A stretch of DNA of 64,000 bases from DATFNI01 sp963712305 (GCA_963712305.1 CAVQHI010000001.1:1798001-1862000), one strand, 5' to 3'. Counted from the stretch's first letter, positions 42,370 through 51,209 are shown. The notes: generated by a model from the letters alone, not told the origin. Program-made: numbers and translations.

Positions 42370-43218
42370 ATGGAAGCTGTTCAAAATATAAAAGACAAAC
42401 GTATCATTGTGATCGTTTTTTTCTTTGGAAAATTCCCATGGTATTACAATTATTTTTTGCATTCCTGTTCTTATAACCTCAACGTAGATTTTTTGATCGT
42501 TACAGATAATGACTGTCCTGACGATCTCCCCTCAAATGTTTGTTTCGTAAAGAAGTCCTTAAAAGAAATAAAAGCGTTATCAGAAAACAAACTTGGATGT
42601 ACCATAACCGTAGAACCCCAGCCGTATAAATTTTGTGATTTCCGTCCGGCTTTTGGGGTAATCTTTGAGGATTATATCAAAGATTATGAATTCTGGGGAC
42701 ACGGAGATTTGGACGTGATCTTTGGAAATATTAGGAATTTTATAACCGATGAAATGTTGAACGACTACGATGTCGTAAGCCTGCGGCATGCCTACCTATC
42801 CAGTTGGTTTACGTTATATCGGAATTGCAGGAAAATCAACGGATTGTTCAGGATGAGCAAAGACTACCAAAAGGTATTTGCAACTCCAAAGTATTACAAT
42901 TTTGACGAGACGAATTTCAAGTTTATGGATTTTTTCGATGGTATTCCTTATCAACAAATCGCCAGTGAAGTTCAAAGTATGACCCACCTTGTAAAGAAGC
43001 TGCATGATGAAAATTATATCAGATCTTATTTCGATTTGCATGCCATCGAACGTCTTACAGGGAATATAAAATGGATGAAGGGGCAATTGATCTATAAAAA
43101 TGAATACGAATTTATGTTGTACCACCTGAAGCATTTAAAAAAGAGATACAACCCTGGTAAGGGACCTCAAAAAATCCCTGATGTTTTTCGGATAAGTCCA
43201 TCACGGATTTATTTCTAA
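42370..43218 (+). CDS. DUF6625-type putative glycosyltransferase, copy 2
   Basis: 282 aa from ATG 42370; a GTG at 42349, overlapping the previous stop, would add seven residues. GT-A-like features: IIVIVFFFGKFPWYYNYFLH at the start, then VDFLIVTDNDCP, and WGHGDLDVIFGNIRNF with a DLD motif expected to bind metal and nucleotide sugar. Ends FRISPSRIYF like its siblings. Members occur in surface-glycan and peptide-modification loci; acceptor unknown. Tandem copies with 8 bp between them and the exporter gene downstream suggest one transcript and a common acceptor. Confidence 0.75.
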   Translation: MEAVQNIKDKRIIVIVFFFGKFPWYYNYFLHSCSYNLNVDFLIVTDNDCPDDLPSNVCFVKKSLKEIKALSENKLGCTITVEPQPYKFCDFRPAFGVIFEDYIKDYEFWGHGDLDVIFGNIRNFITDEMLNDYDVVSLRHAYLSSWFTLYRNCRKINGLFRMSKDYQKVFATPKYYNFDETNFKFMDFFDGIPYQQIASEVQSMTHLVKKLHDENYIRSYFDLHAIERLTGNIKWMKGQLIYKNEYEFMLYHLKHLKKRYNPGKGPQKIPDVFRISPSRIYF

Positions 43219-43226
43219 GGTATCCT

Positions 43227-44054
43227 ATGTCGTCCATCCATAAAATAGTCATACTGATTTGTTATTATGGAAAGTTTCCATGGTATTTCCCCTATTTCTT
43301 GCATTCCTGCAGGTATAATCCATCGGTAGACTTTATCATCATTTCGGATAATTACTATGAGCACAAGCTACCACTAAACGTTACCATTTTTAACCTACGC
43401 TGGGAAGAAATCAAAAATAGGATAGGTCAAAGGCTTAACTTGAATGTTCAAATCGAATTTCCATATAAACTGTGTGACTTCAAACCGGCCTACGGAGTAA
43501 TTTTCCCTGAACTTATAAAAGGATATGAATTCTGGGGACATGGGGATCTGGATGTAATTTTTGGTCGTATCCGCAATTTTGTCACGGACGACGTACTGGC
43601 TAATCATGAATTGATCAGCGTGAGACATGATGTGTTATGCGGCTGTTTTACCCTGTTCAGAAACAACCCGAAAATGAATGAATTATTCAGACACAGTAGA
43701 GACTATAAAAAGGTTTTTACCTCTCCTATACATTACTGTTTTGATGAAACCAATTGGGCCTTTGAAGCCTTTAAAAAAGGGGTGCCGCCGGAACATATCC
43801 ATACTGAAATTGAAAGCATGACCCATGTAGTTAAAAGATTGAATCGGGAAAACTATATCAAAGCCTATTTCGATTTCCATTTAATTGAGGGATATCCTGG
43901 TAAATTGAAATGGAATAGTGGAAAACTAACGTATAAAAATCAATTCGAGGTAATGCTCTATCATATGGTACGATTTAAGAAAATTTGCAAACAAACCCGG
44001 ATGAAAACAATCCCGGATACGTTTCATATCAGTCCGAGAAGAATCTACGCCTGA
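43227..44054 (+). CDS. DUF6625-type putative glycosyltransferase, copy 3
   Basis: 275 aa. Begins MSSIHKIVILICYYGKFPWY, then YKLCDFKPAYGVIFPELIKG and WGHGDLDVIFGRIRNF (same DLD motif as copy 2), ending FHISPRRIYA. About half of the residues agree with copy 2 by eye. The next gene, the exporter, starts 13 bp after its stop. The order glycosyltransferase - C39 exporter - HlyD protein recalls glycopeptide bacteriocin loci, though no family member of proven function is known to me. Confidence 0.75.
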   Translation: MSSIHKIVILICYYGKFPWYFPYFLHSCRYNPSVDFIIISDNYYEHKLPLNVTIFNLRWEEIKNRIGQRLNLNVQIEFPYKLCDFKPAYGVIFPELIKGYEFWGHGDLDVIFGRIRNFVTDDVLANHELISVRHDVLCGCFTLFRNNPKMNELFRHSRDYKKVFTSPIHYCFDETNWAFEAFKKGVPPEHIHTEIESMTHVVKRLNRENYIKAYFDFHLIEGYPGKLKWNSGKLTYKNQFEVMLYHMVRFKKICKQTRMKTIPDTFHISPRRIYA

Positions 44055-44067
44055 ATTGCAAACAGTC

Positions 44068-46269
44068 ATGAAATTTCCCCACTACAAACAATTCGATGCC
44101 ATGGATTGCGGCCCCACCTGCCTGCGGATGGTGGCGAAGTATTATGGGAAACACTATACCCAGCAAAACTTGCGGCAAAAAAGCCAAATTACGCGGGAAG
44201 GGGTCTCGCTGCTGGGTATCAGTGAAGCGGCCGAGTCGATCGGGTTTCGCACCGTGGCGGTAAAAACAAACCTGGAAACCATAGCCAGGGAGGAAGCGGT
44301 TCCCTTTATTGCCTACTGGCGGCAGGTTCATTTTGTGGTGGTGTATAAGGTGAAGGGTGACAAGGTGTTTGTGGCCGATCCGGCAAAGAGTACGATCGTG
44401 TATACGGTGCGGGAGTTCCTTGAGGGATGGGCGGAGACAAAGACGGTCGACGGTCGACCGTCGACCGTCACTACCGGCATTGCCTTATTGTTGGATCCTA
44501 CGCCGAAGTTTTATGCCGAAGAGGATGAGAAGCAGCGGAAATTGAACTTTACCATTCTTCTCAAATACCTGCTCTCCTATAAGAACCTGCTCTTCCAGTT
44601 GGCGCTGGGGCTGCTGGCGGGAAGTGTCATCTCGCTAATCTTTCCCTTCCTTACCCAGTCTATTGTCGATGTGGGGATCAACACCAGGGATGTCAATTTC
44701 ATAGACCTGGTGCTCATGGCCGAGCTGGCCTTGTTCCTCGGGCAGACCTCGGTGCAGTTTATCCGGAGCTGGGTGATGCTGCATATCAATACGCGCATCA
44801 ATATCTCCATCCTCTCCGATTTCCTGATCAAACTCATGAGGCTGCCTATCGGCTTCTTCGACACCAAGATGGTGGGCGATATCATGCAGCGTATGGGCGA
44901 TCACCGGCGGATCCAGCATTTTTTGACCGGTCCGACCCTTTCCACCCTGTTTTCCTTTGTCAATTTTTTCGTCTTCTCGGTGGTCATCATCATCTACGAT
45001 GTAAAGATCTTTTTTGTCTTCCTGGCCGGAAGTGCTCTATATGTCGTGTGGATATTATTATTCCTGCGGTATCGCAGGAAGCTGGATTACAAACACTTCG
45101 ATGTGGCTTCGGCGGACCAGAGCAAGGTGATCCAGTTGGTGCAGGGGGTCCAGGAGATCAAGATGAACAACTGCGAGATCACCAAGCGCTGGGAGTGGGA
45201 GCGCATCCAGGCCCGCCTGTTCCGGGTGAGCGTAAAGCAACTGGCCCTCTCGCAATACCAACAGGGCGGGGCAACCTTTATCAACCAGGCCAAGAATATC
45301 TTCATCACCTTTTTTGCCGCCCTTGCCGTGGTCAACGGTCAGTTGACCATCGGTGGAATGCTGGCGATCCAGTATATCATCGGGCAGTTGAACAGTCCCA
45401 TCGAGCAGTTCATCCAGTTTATCCGCAGCACCCAGGATGCGATGATCAGCCTGGAACGGCTCAATGAGATCCACACCATGGAGGATGAGGAGCCGGAGAA
45501 TGTGCCGAAGGTCCGGTTTCTGCCCGAAGACAAGAGTATGACGGTTAAGCAGGTGAGCTTTCAATATCCGGGCGCGGGTAACGAACTGGTGCTAATGGAT
45601 ATCAACCTGCAGATTCCGCAGGGTAAAACCACGGCCATCGTCGGGGTGAGCGGGTCCGGGAAGACCACACTGCTCAAGCTGCTCATGAAATTTTATGCTC
45701 CACTGAAAGGCGAGATACGCCTGGGAGATACCAACCTCCAGAACATCAGCAACCGGACCTGGCGCAGGGCGTGTGGGGTGGTCATGCAGGACAGTTTTAT
45801 CTTCTCGGACAGCATCGCCCGTAATATCGCCGTGGCCGATGAAGTTCCCAACATGAAGAAATTACTATACGCTCTAAAGGTGGCCAATATTCAGGAATAT
45901 GTTGATTCGCTGCCTCTGGGCATCAACACCAAAATCGGTATGGAAGGAACAGGGCTGAGCCAGGGCCAGCAGCAGCGCATCCTGATCGCCCGGGCGGTGT
46001 ATAAAGATCCCGAATTCATCTTTTTCGATGAGGCCACCAATTCACTGGATGCCAATAACGAAAAGGTAATCATGAACAACCTGAAAGAGTTCTTTGAAGG
46101 AAAAACGGTGATCGTAGCGGCCCACCGCCTAAGCACGGTTAAGGATGCCGACCAGATCGTGGTCCTGGATAACGGAAAGATCAAAGAAAAAGGTACACAT
46201 GAAGAACTGGTAACCAGCGAAGGTGATTACTATGAATTGGTCAGAAACCAGTTGGAGTTGGGCTGGTGA
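44068..46269 (+). CDS. Peptidase-containing ABC exporter (C39 bacteriocin-type)
   Basis: 733 aa from ATG 44068; TTG four codons earlier is less likely. Residues 1-125 are a C39 peptidase with catalytic Cys in MDCGPTCLRM, His in RQVHFVVVYKV and Asp in VFVADPAKS. Then six membrane spans (about 165-430) and an ATPase domain with Walker A GVSGSGKTT, signature LSQGQQQR, Walker B FIFFDEATNSLD. Such exporters cut leaders and pump the core peptide out. The peptidase-to-membrane linker encodes a perfect 28-bp palindrome (see 44442-44469). HlyD partner follows 460 bp downstream. Confidence 0.93.
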   Translation: MKFPHYKQFDAMDCGPTCLRMVAKYYGKHYTQQNLRQKSQITREGVSLLGISEAAESIGFRTVAVKTNLETIAREEAVPFIAYWRQVHFVVVYKVKGDKVFVADPAKSTIVYTVREFLEGWAETKTVDGRPSTVTTGIALLLDPTPKFYAEEDEKQRKLNFTILLKYLLSYKNLLFQLALGLLAGSVISLIFPFLTQSIVDVGINTRDVNFIDLVLMAELALFLGQTSVQFIRSWVMLHINTRINISILSDFLIKLMRLPIGFFDTKMVGDIMQRMGDHRRIQHFLTGPTLSTLFSFVNFFVFSVVIIIYDVKIFFVFLAGSALYVVWILLFLRYRRKLDYKHFDVASADQSKVIQLVQGVQEIKMNNCEITKRWEWERIQARLFRVSVKQLALSQYQQGGATFINQAKNIFITFFAALAVVNGQLTIGGMLAIQYIIGQLNSPIEQFIQFIRSTQDAMISLERLNEIHTMEDEEPENVPKVRFLPEDKSMTVKQVSFQYPGAGNELVLMDINLQIPQGKTTAIVGVSGSGKTTLLKLLMKFYAPLKGEIRLGDTNLQNISNRTWRRACGVVMQDSFIFSDSIARNIAVADEVPNMKKLLYALKVANIQEYVDSLPLGINTKIGMEGTGLSQGQQQRILIARAVYKDPEFIFFDEATNSLDANNEKVIMNNLKEFFEGKTVIVAAHRLSTVKDADQIVVLDNGKIKEKGTHEELVTSEGDYYELVRNQLELGW
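44442..44469. repeat. Perfect 28-bp palindrome inside the exporter coding sequence
   Basis: GACGGTCGACGGTC followed by its exact reverse complement, with no loop. It encodes TVDGRPSTVT between the C39 domain and the membrane domain. The arm motif GACGGT/ACCGTC reappears in the hairpin at 46672-46707. It is likely a palindromic repeat that has inserted in frame. Confidence 0.7.
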
Positions 46270-46395
46270 TAGGAAATAAGGGAATAGGGAAATATGGGAA
46301 TAAGTGATGCTGGATACTGGATACGGCCTCTTCTGAGGATGGATGGTTGAATGATGGAATACTGGTAATTAGATGAGAATTAACTTTCCTCGTTG

Positions 46396-46462
46396 CGGTG
46401 CTCTGCTCCGCAACGAAGCCCCGGGCCGCTCTGCTGCCCTTTTTCTGCGGAGCAGAGCACCG
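46396..46462. repeat. Large inverted repeat in the exporter-HlyD gap
   Basis: Perfect 17-bp arms CGGTGCTCTGCTCCGCA (46396-46412) and TGCGGAGCAGAGCACCG (46446-46462), with further related CAGCAGAGCAG pieces up to 46490. The 459-bp gap 46270-46728 has no gene; besides this repeat it starts with GGAAATAAGGGAATA-type stretches. Confidence 0.7.
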
Positions 46463-46671
46463 CGAGGAGGCATTACGCAGCAGAGCAGCGTAACGAGAAA
46501 AGATAGGTATTGGCCATGCCTCATTAGTTGATTAGCGCGATTCATTATGAAACGCCGCCTGAACACCCCCTATAAGTCCCCTCAAGGGGACAAGGACAAA
46601 TATCATCTCTTGAGGAGAAAGAACGAAACAGTCCCTCCCCACGGATGTAGAGAGGGGTTGGGGTGAGGTAA

Positions 46672-46707
46672 AACGCGGTCTGACGGTACTAACCGTCTGA
46701 CCGCGTT
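46672..46707. repeat. Hairpin just upstream of the HlyD gene
   Basis: AACGCGGTCTGACGGT, loop ACTA, ACCGTCTGACCGCGTT: 16-bp arms with one mismatch, ending 21 bases before the ATG at 46729. It may stop readthrough from the exporter gene or be a dispersed repeat; it shares GACGGT/ACCGTC with the palindrome at 44442. Confidence 0.65.
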
Positions 46708-46728
46708 GGAACAAATGGAATAAAATAT

Positions 46729-48027
46729 ATGGCAGATGAACTTGACAAACGGGAGATCCTGAAGCTTCGCAGCGAGGAGGTGCAGGAGATTATCGGCAAC
46801 CCGCCGCACTGGCTCATCCGGTGGGGAATTGCCATATTTATAGGTATCCTCTTCCTGTTCCTTGCCCTGAGTTGGTTCATCCGTTACCCGGATATCGTCT
46901 CGGCCGACTTCACCCTGACCTCTCTGAATGCCCCGAAACCGGTAAATGCCAGAACGGGAGGAAAACTTACCCAATTAATGGTCACGGACAATACCGTAGT
47001 AAAGAGCGGTCAAATATTGGGATTTATCGAAAGTACGGCCGATCCTGACCAGGTGTTAGGGCTGTCGGATGTCATCGATACCCTGTCCCGCGAACTAACT
47101 AATAACGAAGTGGATCGCATCTCAACGTTTTCTCCGCATCAGTACAATCATTTGGGTGAGTTGCAAGCCAATTTTCAGACATTCAATCAGGCATTCCTGG
47201 AGTTTAAAGCGTACCTGGCGTCCGGCTATTACCTGAGGAAGAAACGTATATTACAACACGACCTGGCCTACCTGCAGCAGTTGCATCAAAATCTGGAGGA
47301 GCAAAAGGCGATGGCCGAACAGGACCTGAGGCTGGCAAGGGACAATTTTGCCGCCCAGGCAACCCTGGCGGTAAAAAAGATGATCGCCCCCGTCGCGTTT
47401 AAACAAGCGCAAAGCCAGTTACTGGCCAAGAAACAACCATTAAGCCAATTGAATGCTTCCATAATTAATAACGAGTCTGCCCAAAACGACAAGAAAGATC
47501 AGTTGCTGGAATTGGACAAAGAGATCTCGCAACAAAAGATTACGTTTCTTCAGGTTTTGAATACATTTGAAAGTAGTATCGAAGCCTGGGAATACCAGTA
47601 TATACTGAAGGCGCCTGTTTCCGGAACGGTCAGTTTTATCTCCTTTTTGCAGAAAAATCAAACCGTGCAGGCCGGCCAGCCCCTGTTCTATGTGAAACCG
47701 GAAAATACGAGGTACATCGGGCTCATGTACATCCCTCAGTTCAACATGGGTAAGATCAGAACCGGTGAAAAAGTGAACATCAAGTTTTCAGGTTATCCAT
47801 TCCAGGAATACGGTAGTGTAACCGGAAGAATTGCAGCAATATCGTCCGTGCCGAAAGATTCCAAGTACCTTGCAAAGATTACTCTTCCGAATGGGCTAAA
47901 AACAAATTACGGACGGGTACTCACGTATCGCGACGGCATGTCGGCTACCGGGGATATTGTTACAGCGAATCGCCGGCTTATCGAAAAGTTTATTTATAGG
48001 ATAAGGAAATCGGTTAACAGCAGATAA
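46729..48027 (+). CDS. HlyD family periplasmic adaptor of the exporter
   Basis: 432 aa. One membrane segment (about residues 28-50, IRWGIAIFIGILFLFLALSW), then a biotinyl-lipoyl half motif (KPVNARTGGKLTQLMV), a long coiled coil (about 140-290, rich in Q, L and K, QQLHQNLEEQKAMAEQDL) and the second lipoyl half with beta barrel (ILKAPVSGTVSFIS, GYPFQEYGSVTGRI). Partner of the C39 ABC exporter at 44068. An outer-membrane TolC-like component is not seen in the window. Confidence 0.9.
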   Translation: MADELDKREILKLRSEEVQEIIGNPPHWLIRWGIAIFIGILFLFLALSWFIRYPDIVSADFTLTSLNAPKPVNARTGGKLTQLMVTDNTVVKSGQILGFIESTADPDQVLGLSDVIDTLSRELTNNEVDRISTFSPHQYNHLGELQANFQTFNQAFLEFKAYLASGYYLRKKRILQHDLAYLQQLHQNLEEQKAMAEQDLRLARDNFAAQATLAVKKMIAPVAFKQAQSQLLAKKQPLSQLNASIINNESAQNDKKDQLLELDKEISQQKITFLQVLNTFESSIEAWEYQYILKAPVSGTVSFISFLQKNQTVQAGQPLFYVKPENTRYIGLMYIPQFNMGKIRTGEKVNIKFSGYPFQEYGSVTGRIAAISSVPKDSKYLAKITLPNGLKTNYGRVLTYRDGMSATGDIVTANRRLIEKFIYRIRKSVNSR

Positions 48028-48100
48028 GTAGTTTGAATTCTCTTTAATAATCAGGATGATACCCAGAATCAAGTACCTGGTCATTCTGCTATTTGTTTGT

Positions 48101-49330
48101 TCATTGGGTTTCATAATGCGGAACAATTACAGATTTCTTCTTTACTGTCATTGGAACCCAATACAACGAACCTTTCTTACTGATGATCAATCCCTGACTC
48201 GTCGGATAAATGCTTTCGTTCATATCTGAATTTTTCAATGTAAGTCCACCTATATAGTATGATTTTTCAATGCCCGGGTACACGGCATAATAATCGATCT
48301 TATGATCGCTGACGTAATGTTTATTTACCGCATGTCTGTTAGTGTATGTATCCATTTCCACTAACACATCGTGTTCGCCAACCGCTTGTAGTTGATTGAT
48401 CCGGCTGTAGTCCCCCTCAACGATTTTCAGCATACCGGTCCTGGTATCATAATTTTGCTTTCCCAGAATGAAGCCGTCAATCTTGTAGGTATGTTTTAGC
48501 TTGAAATCGTCGCTATATGTATAGATCAGCGGGAATCGTTTAAAAGCCAGCAGGAATGTCTTCGCGGCCGGGCTATATCGAACAAGACTCTCCGAAACAA
48601 AAGGCTGCAAGAGCATCCACTGTCCAACGGTTTTATAGGTGTCGCCGAATTCTCCGATTTCTTTTCCAGATGCATTTACTACATGCACGGCTTTCAGGTT
48701 ATCCAGTTTTTTATTGAGTTTCGGCCCTTTTGCGCCGCGAACAATCATTGAACCCGAGACGGCCATAGAACTGTCATCCAAAGCCAATGAATAAGGCATG
48801 GTCTTTAACTCGGTTGTTCCGATATATGCACACGGACTTATTCCACAATTAAACCGGGAAACCTGCATGTTTTGTGCCACATAAACCGTGTCACCCCCTT
48901 TTTCCATATCTATTGCAAAATTCAGGTCACCCGGACCTTTCCCGTGTGTCGCAACATCGATTGAACTGTCGTTCTTTACATCATATTCGAAAAGACGATT
49001 GTCCCGCGAATCCAACATCAACAACTTGTTCTTTCCCAGTGATATGACCTCGTTGACTGTGGCAATGACGTTCAGCTTTTGAGGTGTAAATTTGTCCGGA
49101 TCAACGAGATAATTATGCAGCGCAACGAGCACGTCAGGCTTGTCAGGTAATTGGCTGAATGATGTCCTTTTCGTGATGGCAATGTGATCATCATTGTAGT
49201 GCGGGATATTTTTTGTCTGGGGCACTGTAACCGTGCCTGATGCCTTCTTTTCCTTAGCGCAACTGTAGAGAAAGGCCGTTAATAGGGCAACGACAAAGAC
49301 TTTCCTGATATAAAAGGGCACATACAACAC
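48101..49330 (-). CDS. 6-bladed beta-propeller-like lipoprotein
   Basis: 409 aa. N-terminal RKVFVVALLTAFLYSC with a lipobox Cys at about residue 24. Repeated short strands with aspartates (NKLLMLDSRDNRLFEYDVKN, HGKGPGDLNFAIDMEKGG) mark the propeller group, although it is more diverged than the other loci. Converges with the HlyD gene (73 bp between stops). Likely the surface component of the peptide system; role unknown. Confidence 0.7.
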   Translation of the reverse strand: MLYVPFYIRKVFVVALLTAFLYSCAKEKKASGTVTVPQTKNIPHYNDDHIAITKRTSFSQLPDKPDVLVALHNYLVDPDKFTPQKLNVIATVNEVISLGKNKLLMLDSRDNRLFEYDVKNDSSIDVATHGKGPGDLNFAIDMEKGGDTVYVAQNMQVSRFNCGISPCAYIGTTELKTMPYSLALDDSSMAVSGSMIVRGAKGPKLNKKLDNLKAVHVVNASGKEIGEFGDTYKTVGQWMLLQPFVSESLVRYSPAAKTFLLAFKRFPLIYTYSDDFKLKHTYKIDGFILGKQNYDTRTGMLKIVEGDYSRINQLQAVGEHDVLVEMDTYTNRHAVNKHYVSDHKIDYYAVYPGIEKSYYIGGLTLKNSDMNESIYPTSQGLIISKKGSLYWVPMTVKKKSVIVPHYETQ

Positions 49331-49646
49331 AATCTCTGGTTAGTCAACTTTTGAATACCGGCACACTTTCAAAATTCATTTAAATCCCGATTACTCTCTA
49401 ATCACATGGATTCTAAAGACTTCGAAGTGCCTGTAATTTTATTATTAACTTAATAGTTTCTTTCTAATAAGCAAGTAACGCTACGATGAATTGCCGCGGA
49501 TTTTCGCGGATCTTTTTTGATATGTCACAATTTGGTATAGAGAAAATACCTGCACGACTGAGGATATAGGAAGATTAACAAAATCTCAGTGGCTCTCCGT
49601 GAAATCTTTGTGCTCTCGGTGTCATGATTTTAACGACACAGAGGTA
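49331..49646. other. Gap with degenerate repeats left of the IS110 element
   Basis: No gene seen. Contains GCCGCGGATTTTCGCGGAT (about 49491), the inverse of the repeat at 28325, and CTCCGTGAAATCTTTGTGCTCTCGGTGTC (49597-49625, given in two parts as CTCCGTGAAATCTTTGTG and CTCTCGGTGTC), a left half of a palindromic repeat whose right half is at 51165-51197 on the other side of the IS. Confidence 0.5.
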
Positions 49647-49723
49647 TTATAAAAAAGAAGACGTCCCCCGAGATTTGTAGTTTACCGGTGACCAAACCGT
49701 AACAAACCCAAAGGAGTCTTCTT

Positions 49724-50782
49724 ATGATCGAATATAATCAATTATACATAGCCATCGACCTACATAGCAAACACAGTAAGATGGGATACATGAATGAGCA
49801 GGGAGAATACCTGGGACAGCAAGGAATGCAGACCACGGCACAGAATTTGATCGGTGGGGTCGTCCGCATCCCGGCTGCCCGTAAATCGTTGACCCTGGAG
49901 CAAGGCAATATGGCCTTCTGGGCCGCCGAACGCCTGTGTGGGTATGTCGACGAGTTGATCGTGTGTGATCCGCGCCAGAATCACTTAATCTCCCGGAGCA
50001 TGGTTAAGAACGATGACCGGGATACCTACCAGTTATGTCAGCTCTTGCGTCTGGGAGCCCTCAAGCCGGTCTGGAGACCGAAACGAATGGGAGATCGCCG
50101 CCTGTTTTACCACCAGATCAAAGAGTATCAGAGACTCAACAAAGCCCTGACAACGAACAAGCGACAACTCCAGGCGATGCTGCGCCACTGGGGATACAAT
50201 CGGAAGTTGAAGAAGGGTGATTACGCCCGGCCGGAGCCGATTCTGGATCAGATTACCCCGGCCGGACTGGGGCGGGAGGTGCAGGCCAAGTTTGACCATA
50301 TCGGAATGATCGCCCGGGCCAAACAAGAACAATTCGAACGGATCACCCAGGCGGGTCGGGCTTATCCGGAGATTGTCCAGTTTCAGAAGATGTCGGGGAT
50401 GGGGCCTGTGGGATCCCACACCTTCTCCGGGTATATTCAGACTCCTTACCGGTTCCAAAGAAGAGGTCAACTCATCCGTTTTTGCCAATTGGCGGTACGC
50501 AAGGCCAGTAGTGACGGACGACGCCTGCGCGCTGAACGACTCTCAAAGGCTGGACATGGTCCTCTGAAAAACGTGGCTCATACGGTCTGGAAATCGGCGA
50601 TGAAAAGCCCAAACGAAGTCAGCGGGTTTTACCAGGCCAGCCTGGGCAGGTGTGGGGACCCGGTGAAGGCCCGCTTGAACACCCAACGCAAAATCTTAAT
50701 CACACTTTGGAGTATATGGAAGCATAACCAAACATATTCTGCGCAGAAGTTTTTCTGCGCGGGTGGGGATTCGGCCCGATAG
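49724..50782 (+). CDS. IS110 family DEDD recombinase/transposase
   Basis: 352 aa. N-terminal RuvC-like DEDD domain with D in YIAIDLHSKH, E in LTLEQGNMAF and the Asp pair in MVKNDDRDTYQLCQLL. C-terminal Tnp_20 domain: MSGMGPVGSHTFSGYI, and SKAGHGPLKNVAHTVWKSAM, with a serine (in KASSDGRRLR or SKAGHG) as catalytic residue. In IS110 elements this enzyme is guided by a bridge RNA encoded in the non-coding part of the element. Has GGAG 10 bases ahead of ATG. Confidence 0.92.
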   Translation: MIEYNQLYIAIDLHSKHSKMGYMNEQGEYLGQQGMQTTAQNLIGGVVRIPAARKSLTLEQGNMAFWAAERLCGYVDELIVCDPRQNHLISRSMVKNDDRDTYQLCQLLRLGALKPVWRPKRMGDRRLFYHQIKEYQRLNKALTTNKRQLQAMLRHWGYNRKLKKGDYARPEPILDQITPAGLGREVQAKFDHIGMIARAKQEQFERITQAGRAYPEIVQFQKMSGMGPVGSHTFSGYIQTPYRFQRRGQLIRFCQLAVRKASSDGRRLRAERLSKAGHGPLKNVAHTVWKSAMKSPNEVSGFYQASLGRCGDPVKARLNTQRKILITLWSIWKHNQTYSAQKFFCAGGDSAR

Positions 50783-50789
50783 CCAGTCC

Positions 50790-51100
50790 TGATTCGGCCC
50801 TTATAGATGGGAGGAGCAGGCAGGGATCGGGTCCCGGACAGACTCCTCTTGTCGCGTCTAATCGGGAACCTATTGGTTCTCAGGTTCAACGCCGAGCTTA
50901 GTTATCCGGGCTGGAAGCCCCATATGACCTTAGGACCAAGCCAAACACTCAGGCTTGAGACTCTGATATAAGTCTGGTTACAGAAAACCGAAGAAGCCAT
51001 AGGTCGGTAGGATCGTTGCCGACCCGTTCACCAAAGTTTATAAGATGTCGGTATCAGCACTATCCGAACAACGAATTTGCCATAGATCAGGGCGTCTTGA
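50790..51100 (+). ncRNA. Candidate bridge RNA region of the IS110 element
   Basis: Non-coding 3' part of the element, downstream of the recombinase. Several short stems are visible (GGGCTGGAAGCCC at about 50910, GGTCGG...CCGACC at about 51004-51024) separated by possible internal loops. IS110 enzymes use such an RNA to pair with target and donor DNA. Placement in the 3' part fits the IS1111 group. Only location and small stems are seen; limits are approximate. Confidence 0.4.
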
Positions 51101-51209
51101 AAAGACAAAAATCGATTCGGGAACGTCATTGGAAAAGTACATCCTTGACTTTCTTTTTTATAAAAGTGTCACTGAGGACACACAAAGGAACACGGAGAAT
51201 TACGCGGGT

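Larger units (their letters stand above)
49655..51165 (+). mobile_element. IS110 family element, IS1111-like layout (ends inferred)
   Basis: One recombinase gene with a short 5' region (about 70 bp) and a long 3' non-coding part (about 380 bp), the layout of IS1111-type members. The octamer TTATAAAA occurs at both proposed edges (49647-49654 and 51158-51165). Outside the edges lie the two halves of an inverted CTCCGTG...CTTTGTG repeat, so the element appears to have inserted in the middle of a palindromic repeat. The 5' part has an inverted repeat AAGAAGAC / GTCTTCTT around the leader. Exact ends are a proposal. Confidence 0.6.

Noticed and set aside
45058..45564. 168-codon open frame opposite the exporter gene
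   Set aside because: Shadow frame; the exporter ATPase and membrane domains are clear on the plus strand.
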